A DNA stretch of 64,000 bases from DASWJZ01 sp963720705. GTDB taxonomy: Bacteria > Pseudomonadota > Alphaproteobacteria > Rhizobiales > Afifellaceae. Where the stretch lies: contig CAVRGJ010000005.1 in assembly GCA_963720705.1 (NCBI GenBank), forward strand, positions 186,001 through 250,000, written 5' to 3'. Under the pieces are notes generated by a model. The model was not told where the DNA came from. It did no database searches and saw only the letters and a list, made by a program, of their open reading frames with translations. Shown in pieces: positions 29,608-39,215 of the stretch (positions are counted from its first letter, which is position 1; every line of letters begins with the position of its first letter). The position numbers and the translations under genes are program-made.

Positions 29608-30357
29608 GTGCGGCTGATCGTGACGCGGCCGGAGCCGGACGACATGCGCACGGGACGCGCGCTGATTAGGCTTGGCCATGAGGCGATCCTGTCGCCGATG
29701 CTCGACATCGTGCTCGATACGAAGGCTGCGATCCCGAAGCGGTCCTATCAGGCGGTGCTTGTCACGAGCAGCAACGCCGTGCGGGCTCTCGCGGGTCGGG
29801 CTGTGCGCCCGACCCCGGTCGACACGCCGCTTCTTGCCGTCGGCGACCAGACTGCGCTTCTCGCGAAGCGCGCCGGCTTTGCGGCTGCGCGGTCGGCGGG
29901 CGGTGCGCTTGACGATCTGGTGGGGCTCGTCGAATGCGAACTCTCGCCCGCGTCGGGGCCGCTTCTCTACGCTGTCGGGGAGGAACGGAGCGGCGACCTT
30001 GCGGCGCGGCTCGCCGAGCGCGGCTTCGATGTCGAGACCGTCGTCGTCTATCGCGCCGAGGCGCGGAAAGAGCTTGCCAACGTCGCCAAGGATGCGGTGA
30101 AAGCGGGCGCGGTCGACGGCGTGCTTTTCTATTCGCGGCGAAGCGCGGCGGCATTCGCGCTGGCACTCCGTGCCGCCAAGCTCGCGCCGCTTGCCGAAGG
30201 CGTCACATGCTTTTGCCTGTCGGCAGCCACGGCCGAGGCAATTTCCGGCGTCGCGACGGGGAAGCTCCTCGTCGCCGACCGCCCGGACCAACTTTCTCTC
30301 TTTTCGCTGGTTGAGGCGGAGGCGGCAGGGCCCGGGAATTCCGATGAGCGGACGTGA
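29608..30357 (+). CDS. hemD: Uroporphyrinogen-III synthase
   Basis: The enzyme cyclises hydroxymethylbilane to uroporphyrinogen III in haem, sirohaem and cobalamin synthesis. About 249 residues with the weakly conserved HemD fold: RLIVTRPEPDD at the start, AVLVTSSNAVRAL, TPLLAVGDQTA, then VVVYRAEARKEL and GVLFYSRRSA. I chose the GTG at 29608 where homology begins; an earlier in-frame start at 29524 is unlikely. In Rhizobiales hemC usually lies between tsaD and hemD, but here only about 120 bases separate them. Confidence 0.8.
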   Translation: MRLIVTRPEPDDMRTGRALIRLGHEAILSPMLDIVLDTKAAIPKRSYQAVLVTSSNAVRALAGRAVRPTPVDTPLLAVGDQTALLAKRAGFAAARSAGGALDDLVGLVECELSPASGPLLYAVGEERSGDLAARLAERGFDVETVVVYRAEARKELANVAKDAVKAGAVDGVLFYSRRSAAAFALALRAAKLAPLAEGVTCFCLSAATAEAISGVATGKLLVADRPDQLSLFSLVEAEAAGPGNSDERT

Positions 30358-30378
30358 GTAGCGACATTCTCGCCCACA

Positions 30379-30390
30379 CCCCGTACGGGG
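30379..30390. repeat. Perfect 12-base palindrome between hemD and the mitofilin gene
   Basis: CCCCGTACGGGG is self-complementary and lies in the 130-base gap. No T run follows, so it is not a standard terminator. It could be an operator or chance in a GC-rich genome. Confidence 0.3.
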
Positions 30391-30487
30391 CGATTTATCG
30401 TCCGTTCGGACCTATGCTCTATTGGGGCACGAACCGGTCGTCGCGCCGGCTTGACGTCGGCGGCCGGTCTCTGCGGAGACGGAGATA

Positions 30488-31876
30488 GTGAAAGACACGA
30501 CCGACAGAAGCGAACGCACCGGGCCGCAGAAGGCGCGGCGAAAGCCGCTCACCATCGATCTGCCGGCCGAGGAGGTCGAGCGCAGGACTCTGCCCGAGGC
30601 GCCCGCTCCGAGCTCCGCGGCGGACGCCCGGGACGCGGGAACAGGCGCCGCGGTGGATCAGGGCGCTGACGCGGCGCCCGTCTCCGAGGAGCCTGCAGAA
30701 GCCGCCAAGGCCGAAGATGGCGCGGGCGAGCGCGAAATCGGGGCGGCCGAGAAACCTGCGGCCGCGGCGGATCAGCAAAAGGGATCGGGACCGGCGCCTC
30801 GCGCTGCCGCCGCCGAGCCGCCGAAGCAAACAGATGCGTCGATCGCGTTCGTGCCGCTGCTTGTCGCCGCGGTGCTCGGCGGAGTCCTCGTCGCGCTCGT
30901 CGTCGTGCTTCTGGCGCGCGGCGGATTCTTCCTGCCGCCGCCCGACACCGAAGCCTCCGATCTTCAGACCGAAATGACGGCGCTCAAGAGCGACGTGGCC
31001 GCAGTCAAAGATGACGTCGCTGCGTTGAAGCAGGCCGGCTCGGAAGACAAGATCACACCGCTTAGCGACGAGCTCGCGACGCTCAAAGAGAGCGTGGCCG
31101 CGCTTCAGGACCGCGAACCGGTCCCGGCGTCAGACACGGCGGCGCTCAACGATCTGGAAGGCCGTCTCGCCGCGCTTTCGCGCGATGTCGAGGCACTGAA
31201 GTCCACCGCCCCAGGGGACTCATCCGCGGTTGCGGGCGATGTCGCATCGCTCCGCAAAGAGGTCGACGCCCTTTCGGCGAAGTTTGCGAGCGCGCCGGGC
31301 GACGACCGCATCACGGCGCTTGAAGCGAAGGTCGATGCGCTGGGCGCCACGATCGACGATGCGGCGGCGCTGGCACCCGCCGTTGCCGCCGACGCGCTTG
31401 CAGCGGCACTCGAAGCCGGCCGTCCTTTTGCGAGCGAGCTTGCGGCGCTTCGCACGCTCGGCGTCGATGCTGCGACGCTCGATGCGCTCGCGCCGCGCGC
31501 CGATTCCGGCCTGCCGACGCTAGCTAATCTCCGCTCTACGTTCGAGAATGAGATCGCCGCGGTCGATCTCGCCACGCCGATTCCGGAAGGGACGGGCGTT
31601 ATGGATCGCCTGGTCAAAAGTGCACGCGGGCTCGTCGAAGTGCGTCCGGCGCATCCGACCGAAGGCAGCGATCCGGCGGCCGTCGTCACGCGCATCCGCG
31701 CCGCGCTCGATGCGGACGACCTCAAGACGGCGCTCTCCGAGTGGAGTGCGCTTCCCGATGCCGCCAAGACGGCGACCGCGGACTTCGCTCGCGACGCGGA
31801 GGCGCGGCAACGCGCCGACGATCTGGTGGCGAACCTCAGAGCCGAAGCCCTGTCGCGGCTCGAAGCAGGGCGCTAG
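30488..31876 (+). CDS. Mitofilin (Mic60)-family inner membrane protein
   Basis: A 462-residue protein with a Pro/Ala/Glu-rich cytosolic N-terminus (about 1-115), one membrane span (about 122-142, VAAVLGGVLVALVVVLLA), a long heptad-type coiled coil (about 155-290) and a C-terminal mitofilin-like segment. Alphaproteobacterial Mic60 homologues shape the cell envelope or intracytoplasmic membranes and are encoded beside haem genes, as here between hemD and hemY. The GTG at 30488 is the start. Confidence 0.8.
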   Translation: MKDTTDRSERTGPQKARRKPLTIDLPAEEVERRTLPEAPAPSSAADARDAGTGAAVDQGADAAPVSEEPAEAAKAEDGAGEREIGAAEKPAAAADQQKGSGPAPRAAAAEPPKQTDASIAFVPLLVAAVLGGVLVALVVVLLARGGFFLPPPDTEASDLQTEMTALKSDVAAVKDDVAALKQAGSEDKITPLSDELATLKESVAALQDREPVPASDTAALNDLEGRLAALSRDVEALKSTAPGDSSAVAGDVASLRKEVDALSAKFASAPGDDRITALEAKVDALGATIDDAAALAPAVAADALAAALEAGRPFASELAALRTLGVDAATLDALAPRADSGLPTLANLRSTFENEIAAVDLATPIPEGTGVMDRLVKSARGLVEVRPAHPTEGSDPAAVVTRIRAALDADDLKTALSEWSALPDAAKTATADFARDAEARQRADDLVANLRAEALSRLEAGR

Positions 31877-31882
31877 CCGCCG

Positions 31883-33475
31883 ATGCTGAAGTTCCTCCTC
31901 CTCGTCGCGCTCCTTTTCGCTGTCGCGCTCGGACTGCATGCGCTCTCAAGCGCGTCGGGCGAGCTGGCGCTGACGATCGGCGACACCGTTTATGCCGTCA
32001 ATCTCTCCACCGCCGTCGTCGGCGCGATCGTGCTTGTGCTTGTCGTAATCGGCCTTGTCTGGCTGGTGCGCGCGATCGTCCGGGCGCCGTGGCGGCTGGC
32101 GCGAAGCTACCGTCGGCGCAATCGCGAGCGCGCCCGCGAAGCGGTCTCGCAGGGACTTGTGGCAATCGCCGCCGGCGATGTCCGCGCCGCGGAGCGCGCG
32201 ATGCTGGAAGCCGCGCGACGCGCCCCCGGCCAGCCGCTCACGCTGCTTCTCAAGGCGCAAACCGCGCAGCTCAAGGGCGACCGCGAAGGTGCACGCAGCG
32301 TGTTCAGGCAGATGACCGAGAGTCCGCCGACACGGATCGCCGGCCTCCGTGGCCTTTATGTCGAGGCGGAGCGCGAGGGCGAGTCGCTGGCGGCGCATCA
32401 GATCGCCGCGCAGGCGCGCGCGGAAGCGCCCTCGGCGCCGTGGGCAGCGCGCGCGCTGATGCATCATCAGACGGCGGCGGCCGACTGGGACGGCGCGCTT
32501 GCGACACTCGCGGGGGCGAGTGACGCGCGCATCATCGACAAGCGCACAGCGCGCCGGCAACGCGCCGTCATCCTGACCGCGAAGGCGCTTGGCATGGAGG
32601 AGTCGGAGCCGGATGCCGCGCGCGCCGCGGCGCTCGAGGCGCATGACCTCGCGTCCGATTTCGTTCCGGCTGCGGTGGCGGCAGGGCGACTCGTCGCGAG
32701 GCAGGGCGATATCCGGCGCGCGACGCGCGTGCTTGAGGCGACGTGGAAGGCGTCGCCGCATCCGGAGGTCGCCGACGCCCATATGCATGTCCGGTCGGGC
32801 AATTCCGCGGGTGATCGGCTGAAGCGGGCGGAGACGCTCTATCGTCTGCGTCCGAACGCCGACGAGAGCCGCCACGCCGTTGCGCGCGCGGCGATCGACG
32901 CGCGCGACTTCGCCCGCGCGCGCGAGGTGCTGGCGCCGATCATCGCCGAGCGCCCGACGCAGAACGCGCTGATCCTGATGGCCGAGCTCGAAGAGGCGGA
33001 GACCGGCGACCGCGGGCGCGCCCGCGAATGGCTTGCCCGCGCCGTGCACGCGCCGCGCGACCCGGCGTGGACGGCCGACGGCGTCGTCTTGGAAGGGTGG
33101 GCGCCGCTGTCGCCGGTGACCGGCAGACTCGACGCAGTCGAGTGGAAGGTGCCGCTCGCCGAGATCGAGGGGCCTCGGCTCGATGTCGAACGCCCGGAAC
33201 TTGCAACGCCGGTTGCGCCGCCGGCGGCGCCGCCGCGACCCTTGCCGCGGGTGGGCAATGCGCACGAAGGCGCAGCGAAGACCGACGCAGCGAAAGCGGT
33301 CGCTTCGACGCCGGGGGCACCGCCGTCGGTAGCGCTCGTCGCCAAGACGGACAAGGCTGGACGGGCGGCGCGCCCGGTGCCGGTCGAGCCGCCGCGTCCT
33401 GACGATCCGGGGGTGAGCGAGGAGGACGAGGAAGAGGACGGGCGCTCGCTGCCGGCGTTCCTGCGGAGCGGCTAG
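31883..33475 (+). CDS. hemY: HemY-like haem biosynthesis-associated TPR membrane protein
   Basis: A 530-residue protein with two N-terminal membrane spans (about 2-20 and 42-65) and the HemY_N pattern (ELALTIGDTVYAVNLST, then RAPWRLARSYRRRN). Tetratricopeptide-like helices follow to about residue 400, and then a Pro/Ala-rich disordered C-terminus ending in an acidic patch. It starts 6 bases after the mitofilin stop. HemY of this type is not protoporphyrinogen oxidase; it is an accessory protein of late haem synthesis. Confidence 0.85.
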   Translation: MLKFLLLVALLFAVALGLHALSSASGELALTIGDTVYAVNLSTAVVGAIVLVLVVIGLVWLVRAIVRAPWRLARSYRRRNRERAREAVSQGLVAIAAGDVRAAERAMLEAARRAPGQPLTLLLKAQTAQLKGDREGARSVFRQMTESPPTRIAGLRGLYVEAEREGESLAAHQIAAQARAEAPSAPWAARALMHHQTAAADWDGALATLAGASDARIIDKRTARRQRAVILTAKALGMEESEPDAARAAALEAHDLASDFVPAAVAAGRLVARQGDIRRATRVLEATWKASPHPEVADAHMHVRSGNSAGDRLKRAETLYRLRPNADESRHAVARAAIDARDFARAREVLAPIIAERPTQNALILMAELEEAETGDRGRAREWLARAVHAPRDPAWTADGVVLEGWAPLSPVTGRLDAVEWKVPLAEIEGPRLDVERPELATPVAPPAAPPRPLPRVGNAHEGAAKTDAAKAVASTPGAPPSVALVAKTDKAGRAARPVPVEPPRPDDPGVSEEDEEEDGRSLPAFLRSG

Positions 33476-33554
33476 CGCCGGAGCGGCTGCGGTCCACCGC
33501 AATTCAGCGCCAGCCTTGCCGGCCTATGAATCCGATAGTAAGGAGCACGGCAAA

Positions 33555-33630
33555 GCCGCATTAGCTCAGTTGGTAGAGCATCGCATTCGTAATGCGAGGG
33601 TCGCTGGTTCGAGTCCGGCATGCGGCACCA
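33555..33630 (+). tRNA. tRNA-Thr (CGT anticodon)
   Basis: A 76-base cloverleaf with the acceptor stem GCCGCAT/ATGCGGC, D-arm GCTCAGTTGGTAGAGC, anticodon stem TCGCA/TGCGA around loop TTCGTAA (anticodon CGT), T-arm GCTGG-TTCGAGT-CCGGC, and encoded CCA. It marks the boundary between the haem gene run and the methylated-amine region. It is a possible integration site, although no integrase or repeated 3' end was seen. Confidence 0.95.
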
Positions 33631-33659
33631 CCGAACCATTGTTTTCAGCACAATCGGGC

Positions 33660-34730
33660 TTAGAGCTTCACGACCTCGCCGGTTCTGACCGACCGGTCCG
33701 CGGCGAGCACGATCCTGAGGCTCTTGATCGCATCCTCCATGTGATCGGCAAGATCGATGTCTTCGTCGATTGCGCGCAGCAGAAAACGCTGCTCCCGCTC
33801 GCAAAGCTCGTCGTGACTGGGCTCATCCGTCGTCGTGATATACTGATCGGGCTTGGCCTGCGCTCCATCGGCGTTGAGATCGGCGGGATGGAAGAGGATC
33901 TGGTTCGTCTTTGTATGGGTATTGATATCGGCTGACTTGGTGTCCGCTCCGGCGCTTTCGGCCATGACGATCGAGACCGAGCCCTTCGGCCCGATCACGT
34001 CTTTCACGAAATACGCGGTTTCGCTCATCATCGGACCCCAGCCGGACTCATACCAGCCGACCGATCCGTCATCGAAGACGACCTCGAAGTGCCCATAGTT
34101 ATACATGCCGGGCGGCATCTCGTCGCTCAGCCGCGCGCCGACCGCGTGCACTGCTATCGGCTTGGCTTGCGTAATCTGGCACCAGACGTCGACGTAATGC
34201 ACGCCGCAGTCGACGATCGGCGAGAGCGTCTTCAGCAATCGCTTGTGAGTCTCCCACTGCGCGCCGCTCGATTGCTGATTGAGGTTCATGCGGAAGACGA
34301 GCGGTGTTCCAAGCGTTCGCGCAAGCTCAACGAAGCGGGTCCAGCTTGGATGGTGCCGCAGAATGTAACCGACGACGAGCTTCCGCCGCGTGCGCTTCGC
34401 CGTCGTAACCACGCGCTCGGCATCCGCGACGGTTTCGGCGAGCGGCTTCTCCACAAAAACATGGGCGCCGGCTTCCATGGCCTGGACCGCATAGTCGGCA
34501 TGCGTGTCGGACCAGGAGTTGATCGAGACCACGTCCGGCTTCATGGCTGCGAGTGCGTCTCGGTAAGAAGCAAACCGTGAGGCGCCGGCGAGGGCGGCCG
34601 GCAGCTTCCTTTCCGCGATCCGCCGCTCACAGACCGCTGCGACCTCGAAGCCGTCGATGCGCTGATAGGCGAGCGCATGGCTCATACCCATGTTGCCGAG
34701 ACCGACGACGAGGACCCTCTTTGTTGGCAT
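33660..34730 (-). CDS. Gfo/Idh/MocA family NAD(P)-dependent oxidoreductase
   Basis: A 356-residue oxidoreductase. The N-terminal Rossmann fold begins RVLVVGLGNMGMSHALAYQR. The catalytic-domain hallmark EKPLAETVADAERV (about 93-106) follows, then a long mixed domain. Members oxidise sugars, inositols or related polyols; this substrate is not evident. It lies downstream of the tRNA and is divergent from the hydrolase gene. A role in methylamine metabolism is not supported by sequence. Confidence 0.85.
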   Translation of the reverse strand: MPTKRVLVVGLGNMGMSHALAYQRIDGFEVAAVCERRIAERKLPAALAGASRFASYRDALAAMKPDVVSINSWSDTHADYAVQAMEAGAHVFVEKPLAETVADAERVVTTAKRTRRKLVVGYILRHHPSWTRFVELARTLGTPLVFRMNLNQQSSGAQWETHKRLLKTLSPIVDCGVHYVDVWCQITQAKPIAVHAVGARLSDEMPPGMYNYGHFEVVFDDGSVGWYESGWGPMMSETAYFVKDVIGPKGSVSIVMAESAGADTKSADINTHTKTNQILFHPADLNADGAQAKPDQYITTTDEPSHDELCEREQRFLLRAIDEDIDLADHMEDAIKSLRIVLAADRSVRTGEVVKL

Positions 34731-34805
34731 CGGCTCCCCCTATGGTGCCGGTCTAGGACCGGCGCGGACGCCGGCAACGACAAGCAAGCACGGAGGTTCT
34801 AGTCA

Positions 34806-35522
34806 ATGTTCAAGCGCTCATCACGGGTCAGCATGCGCTGCGCCATCGGCCCGGAGATGAAGGCGACGGTCACGGGAGAGGCGATCGCGCTTCGCCACGC
34901 AGGCTTCGACTGTTCCATTGACGCTTATCGTAATTGGCTTGCCGGGGCGCTCGAGCAGCTGGAGCAACCGGTCGATCTCATCGGGCATGACTGGGGCGGA
35001 GGGCACGTCGCGCGCATTGCGATGGAGCGCCCCGATCTTATCCGGTCGTGGACGATCGATGTCGCGGGCGTATTCGACCCCGACTATGTCTGGCATGACT
35101 TGGCGCAGACTTGGCAGAAGCCGAAGATCGGCGAGCAGGCGGTCGCCCAGATGATCGGTGCGCCCGTCGAGACCAGGGCGGAGCTTTACCAAAGTCTGGG
35201 CATGAGCGCCGCAGTCGCGCGAAAGGTGGCGGCGGGCGCGAGCGAAGAGATGGGCAGGGCAATCCTGGCGCTCTATCGATCGGCAATCCAACCGACGATG
35301 AAGGAACTCGGCTCCAGCTTGGCGAAGGCGGCGGCGAAACCCGGCCTGGTTCTGATTGCGATCGAAGACCACTATTGCGGCGGTGAAATGCTTGCTCGCC
35401 GTTCCGCGGAGCGCGCCGGGGCGGAGGTCGCCGTACTTGACGGCGCTGGCCACTGGTGGATGTGCGAACAACCGGAAAAAGGCGCCGGCGCGATCAACGC
35501 CTTCCTCGCAAAGCTGAACTAG
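34806..35522 (+). pseudogene. Alpha/beta hydrolase, probably truncated at the N-terminus
   Basis: 238 residues with the nucleophile-elbow region VDLIGHDWGGGHVARIAM and the late catalytic His in DGAGHWWMCEQPE. Full-length relatives have some 40-60 more residues before this with an HG oxyanion motif (a form of HGxxG). Here the first 35 residues are unlike that. A GGAGG site lies 9 bases before the ATG, so it may still be translated. The position that normally holds the nucleophile Ser reads Asp in HDWGG, as in haloalkane dehalogenase-like members. It may be a 5'-deleted remnant. Confidence 0.55.
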
Positions 35523-35586
35523 GCCGGAGCCATATTCCGCGGCGGACGTTCAACAGTTCGGCGGCGCGGTGCCGGCTCCCCTGGAA

Positions 35587-36303
35587 TCATTCGACTGACA
35601 GCTTGAGCAGCGCGTCGAGCCCGACGGGGGCGCCGCCGAATTCGTCCATCGCATCGAGGACGGACCGCCATACGAAACCAGCTGAGGCGCTGTCTCCCAA
35701 GAGGTGATAGGCGGGCACGTCGCCGAGATCGGAACGGATGACGATGCCATTCGACCGCGCGACCGATGTCTGCGCGATCCGATGGTTGGCGAAGGACTTG
35801 GCCCTGAGATCGACGCCGCAGATCTTGGCGAACATCGCGGCGGAATGCACGCCGGTCACCATGAACCAGAAGGACGCGTCGCGCCGCGGAACGGGCCAGA
35901 CGCCGGCGGCGGAATAGCTCCATGCGCGTTCCAGAGCAGCGATCGGTTGCTCGTCACCGTCGAGGCCACCGAGGACGAGGGCCTCTCCCGGCGCCAGTCG
36001 GGCAGCGAGGACGCCGCCTGCGGCGGGGTAGGCGACGTTCGACGCCTCGCCGAGGCTGATCCCTTGGGCGGCGAGCCATTCGGCTATCTTTGGTCCTTTG
36101 AAGCCTGTGCGCGGAAGCGGCGAGAGGTCGGCAAGCCCAAGGTTGCGCGCGATGCCGACTTCGTCGGCGTCGCCGTAAGAGGCCGCCACCATAGCGTCGT
36201 TCAGCGGGCGGAATCGCGCGCCCGCCGTTTGGAGGTCGCGGTAGAGAAAGCTCCGCCGCGACCGTTCGTCCGGAAGATGATGCGCGCCTTCACTCACCGT
36301 CAC
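35587..36303 (-). CDS. mgdD: Gamma subunit of sarcosine-oxidase-like N-methylglutamate dehydrogenase (SoxG/MgdD type)
   Basis: A 238-residue protein resembling heterotetrameric sarcosine oxidase gamma subunits, with a GcvT-like fold: LSPLPRTGFKGPKIAEWL, then RRDASFWFMVTGVHSAAMFAKICGVDLR and the ending FVWRSVLDAMDEFG. The GTG start at 36303 overlaps the mgdC stop in a GTGA. It is the last gene of a four-gene operon. MgdABCD oxidises N-methylglutamate to glutamate and passes the one-carbon unit to tetrahydrofolate. The homologous SoxBDAG acts on sarcosine; context favours Mgd. Confidence 0.7.
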   Translation of the reverse strand: MTVSEGAHHLPDERSRRSFLYRDLQTAGARFRPLNDAMVAASYGDADEVGIARNLGLADLSPLPRTGFKGPKIAEWLAAQGISLGEASNVAYPAAGGVLAARLAPGEALVLGGLDGDEQPIAALERAWSYSAAGVWPVPRRDASFWFMVTGVHSAAMFAKICGVDLRAKSFANHRIAQTSVARSNGIVIRSDLGDVPAYHLLGDSASAGFVWRSVLDAMDEFGGAPVGLDALLKLSVE

Positions 36304-39215
36304 ATTTCCTGCCGCGCGTTGTCTGCGTCGTAGAAGGGAAGCTTCACCACGCGGCCTTCGACGATGCGGCCGCCGGCGACCTTGATGTCGAACGCGGCAC
36401 CGATTTCGGCTTGGCCCGGATGCACGTAGGCTAGCCCGACCGTCTGCTTGAGCGCATCGGACCAGGCGGCGGAGGTGACACGGCCGACGATCTCGTTCTG
36501 CCGCAGCGTGAGGTGGCATTCTTCCGGGACGCCGGCGTTCTTGTCGTCGATCACGAAGCCGACGAGCTTTCGCTGCAGGCCGTTTCTGTCCTGGATGGCG
36601 ATCGAGCGGCCGCCGACGAAATAGGGTTTTCGCCGCGAGATCGCCCAGGCCATGTCGGCTTCGCCGGGCGTCGTCAGGCCATCGGTATCCTGGCTGACGA
36701 TGATGTGGCCCTTCTCAAGCCTCAAAAGCCGCTGCGCCTCGACCCCGAACGGGCGAATCCCCTCCGGCTTTCCGGCCTCGGTAAGCGCGTCCCAAAGCGC
36801 CTCGCCATGGCTTGCGGGAACATGAATCTCGTAGCCGAGCTCGCCGACGAAGCCGACCCGCATCAGCCGCGCCGGAATGCCGGCGACATCAGCGGTCCTG
36901 ACGCCGAGATAGGGGAACGCCGCGCGCGAGAGATCGAGGTCGGTCAAGCGCTGAAGTACTGCGCGCGACCGTGGCCCCGCGATGTTGATTCCGGCGAATG
37001 CGGCGGTGACGTTTGTGACGACGACGTCGAGACGCCACTGCGCGTTCCGCCACAGCATGGAGCGATAAACATTGTCGACGCCGCTCGTCGTCGCAGTGAC
37101 GTAGAAATGCTCTTCGTGCAGACGGCAGGCGACGCCGTCATCGATGATCACCCCGGCCTCGTCGGTCATCAGCACGTAGCGTGAGCGGCCGACTTCCTGC
37201 TTCTTATAGGCGAAGGTGTAGAGCCGCTCGAGGAACTCCGCCGCGTCGGGCCCGCAGACCTCGATCCCGCCGAGAGTCGAGACGTCGATCATCCCGACAT
37301 TGTTGCGCACCGCGAGCGCCTCTTCGCGTATCATCCGCTCGCGCTCCGCCTTCGCCCCGTAAAAAGCGGGACGCATCCAGAGGCCCGCCGGCATCATGTG
37401 GGCGCCGAGCCCAAGATGGCGATGGTGCATCGCGGTCAGACGCACCGGCTCGAAGCCGCGCCCGGCGAGCACGCCCATCTTCTCCGCCACGAAGGGTGGA
37501 CGCGACGTGGTGTGGCCGACGGCTTCCAGGTCCTGCCCGGTCGCCTCGGCGGTCAGCCGCGCGGCGTTCAGCGCCGAGTGCCGACCCTGCGACGGTCCCA
37601 TGCCGATCGTCGAGTAGCGCTTCACCAGCTCGATGTGATCGTAGCCCTCGGCGACCGCGTTGCGGATGTCGGCGACCTGCAGGTCCTCGTCGAAATCGAC
37701 AAAATCCTTGCCCTTCGGATGCGGGAAGATCGGCCAGGGATAAGATTGCCCGAGGCCGCCGCGATCGTTCGGGACGGCGGGGGAAGGGCCGGCGTCGAGC
37801 TTGAGCGCGGTCGCGGCCGCGTGTCCGGCGGCCTCTCCTTCCGCTGTAACCGCGTCGAGCGCATAGGCGCCGGCAAGCGCGCCGGCGACCGCGATATCCT
37901 TCGGCACTTCGCGCACCGCGAACATCGCGCTCGCCGAATCGTAGCGAACCCTGCCGCCGGCATGCGACAGAAGCTGATGCGTCGGCATGAAGCCGACCGA
38001 TGTCAGCAGGAGATCGCAATCGAGCGCGACGGACTTCCCGTTGACCTTGCCGTGCCCGTCGATCTCTCGCGCAACGACGCCGCGCACATGCCGGTTGCCG
38101 CGCTCCGGGATCGCTTCCCAAGCGGTGAACCCTTGAAGCACACGCACACCGTGATCGCGCGCGGCATCGGCAATGGCCGAGCGGCGCGGGCCCGTTTGCA
38201 GATCAAGCACTGCCGCCACTTCGGTTCCTCCGGCGATGAGGTCGAGAGCGGCCGCATAGCCGTCTTCGTTGGCCGTCGCGACGATGGCGCGCCGGCCGGG
38301 GCGCACGCCGAATTGGCGGATCAGGCGCTGCGCCGCCGAGGCGAGCATGATCCCCGGCAGGTCGTTGTTGTGGAAGACGAGGGGCTGCTCGATCGAGCCG
38401 GTGGCGAGGATCACCTGTCTGGCCCGCACCTTGTGAAGGCGGTTGCCCTTGATGATCGCCAGCCAATTGTCGTCGAAGAGTCCGGTAGCGACCGCCTCGG
38501 TCATCACCGTGATGCCGGGCTCCGCCGCGACCCGCTCGCGAAGCGTCGCCAGGGTTGCGGCAGCGCGCGTGCCTTCGGCGTCGAAACGCGCGTAGGTGAG
38601 GCTGCCGCCAAGCGTCCGGTTCTCGTCGACGATCAGCACGTCGGCGCCGGCGCGCGCCGCGCGGAGCGCCGCCGCCAAGCCGGCCGGGCCGCCGCCGATC
38701 ACCGCGACATCGCACCAGCCGTAGGCCTTGTCGAAATACCCGTGGTGAGCGGAGACGTTCACGCGCCCGAGACCGGCGCGCCGGCGGATGATCGGCTCCC
38801 AGAATTTCCACGCACCTCGCGGACGGAAGAAACTCTTGTAATAGAAGCCGACCGGCAGGAAATTTCCGAACGCTCCGATCAGCGCGCCGCGGTCGTCTTC
38901 CAGGCTGCCGTCGAAATTCTGGCCGTCGACGCGAAGGCCATCGCTGATCGGCGTGATGTCCGCCGCGACGTTCGGCTCATCGGGAAGCTGCACCAGCGTG
39001 TTCGCGTCCTGCCCCGCCATGGTGAGCACACCGCGCGGGCGGCGGTACTTGAACGAGCGCGAGAGTATCCATTTGCCGTGCGCCGCAAGCGCGCTCGCGA
39101 TCGTATCGCCGGAATAGCCTTCCACCTCCTCGCCGCCGAAGGTGAAGGTCACCCGCCGCGCGCGGTCGATCCACTCGCCGGACCGCGACGGCAGCCTGTT
39201 CTCGCCGCCGCTCAT
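36300..39215 (-). CDS. mgdC: Alpha subunit of sarcosine-oxidase-like N-methylglutamate dehydrogenase (SoxA/MgdC type)
   Basis: A 971-residue protein. Domains in order are an N-terminal ferredoxin-like segment (VTFTFGGEEVEGYSGDTIAS), a pyridine-nucleotide-disulfide-type NAD-binding domain (VAVIGGGPAGLAAALRAARA, about 170), and a C-terminal GcvT-like folate-binding domain from about residue 590 (including ITPGEADMAW-type motif DGLTTPGEADMAW). The folate domain captures the methyl-derived carbon as methylene-THF. Start and stop overlap mgdB and mgdD. Length and order match SoxA, and linkage to the ammonium transporter and Mgs genes favours N-methylglutamate as substrate. Confidence 0.75.
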   Translation of the reverse strand: MSGGENRLPSRSGEWIDRARRVTFTFGGEEVEGYSGDTIASALAAHGKWILSRSFKYRRPRGVLTMAGQDANTLVQLPDEPNVAADITPISDGLRVDGQNFDGSLEDDRGALIGAFGNFLPVGFYYKSFFRPRGAWKFWEPIIRRRAGLGRVNVSAHHGYFDKAYGWCDVAVIGGGPAGLAAALRAARAGADVLIVDENRTLGGSLTYARFDAEGTRAAATLATLRERVAAEPGITVMTEAVATGLFDDNWLAIIKGNRLHKVRARQVILATGSIEQPLVFHNNDLPGIMLASAAQRLIRQFGVRPGRRAIVATANEDGYAAALDLIAGGTEVAAVLDLQTGPRRSAIADAARDHGVRVLQGFTAWEAIPERGNRHVRGVVAREIDGHGKVNGKSVALDCDLLLTSVGFMPTHQLLSHAGGRVRYDSASAMFAVREVPKDIAVAGALAGAYALDAVTAEGEAAGHAAATALKLDAGPSPAVPNDRGGLGQSYPWPIFPHPKGKDFVDFDEDLQVADIRNAVAEGYDHIELVKRYSTIGMGPSQGRHSALNAARLTAEATGQDLEAVGHTTSRPPFVAEKMGVLAGRGFEPVRLTAMHHRHLGLGAHMMPAGLWMRPAFYGAKAERERMIREEALAVRNNVGMIDVSTLGGIEVCGPDAAEFLERLYTFAYKKQEVGRSRYVLMTDEAGVIIDDGVACRLHEEHFYVTATTSGVDNVYRSMLWRNAQWRLDVVVTNVTAAFAGINIAGPRSRAVLQRLTDLDLSRAAFPYLGVRTADVAGIPARLMRVGFVGELGYEIHVPASHGEALWDALTEAGKPEGIRPFGVEAQRLLRLEKGHIIVSQDTDGLTTPGEADMAWAISRRKPYFVGGRSIAIQDRNGLQRKLVGFVIDDKNAGVPEECHLTLRQNEIVGRVTSAAWSDALKQTVGLAYVHPGQAEIGAAFDIKVAGGRIVEGRVVKLPFYDADNARQEM

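Noticed and set aside
33472..33804. Minus-strand frame covering the tRNA with the familiar peptide MPDSNQRPSHYECDALPTEL
   Set aside because: This peptide is a known false translation of tRNA genes read antisense.
34738..34805. Missing N-terminal part of the hydrolase in another frame just upstream
   Set aside because: I read the other frames of the short gap and saw no sequence resembling the absent strand or oxyanion motif.
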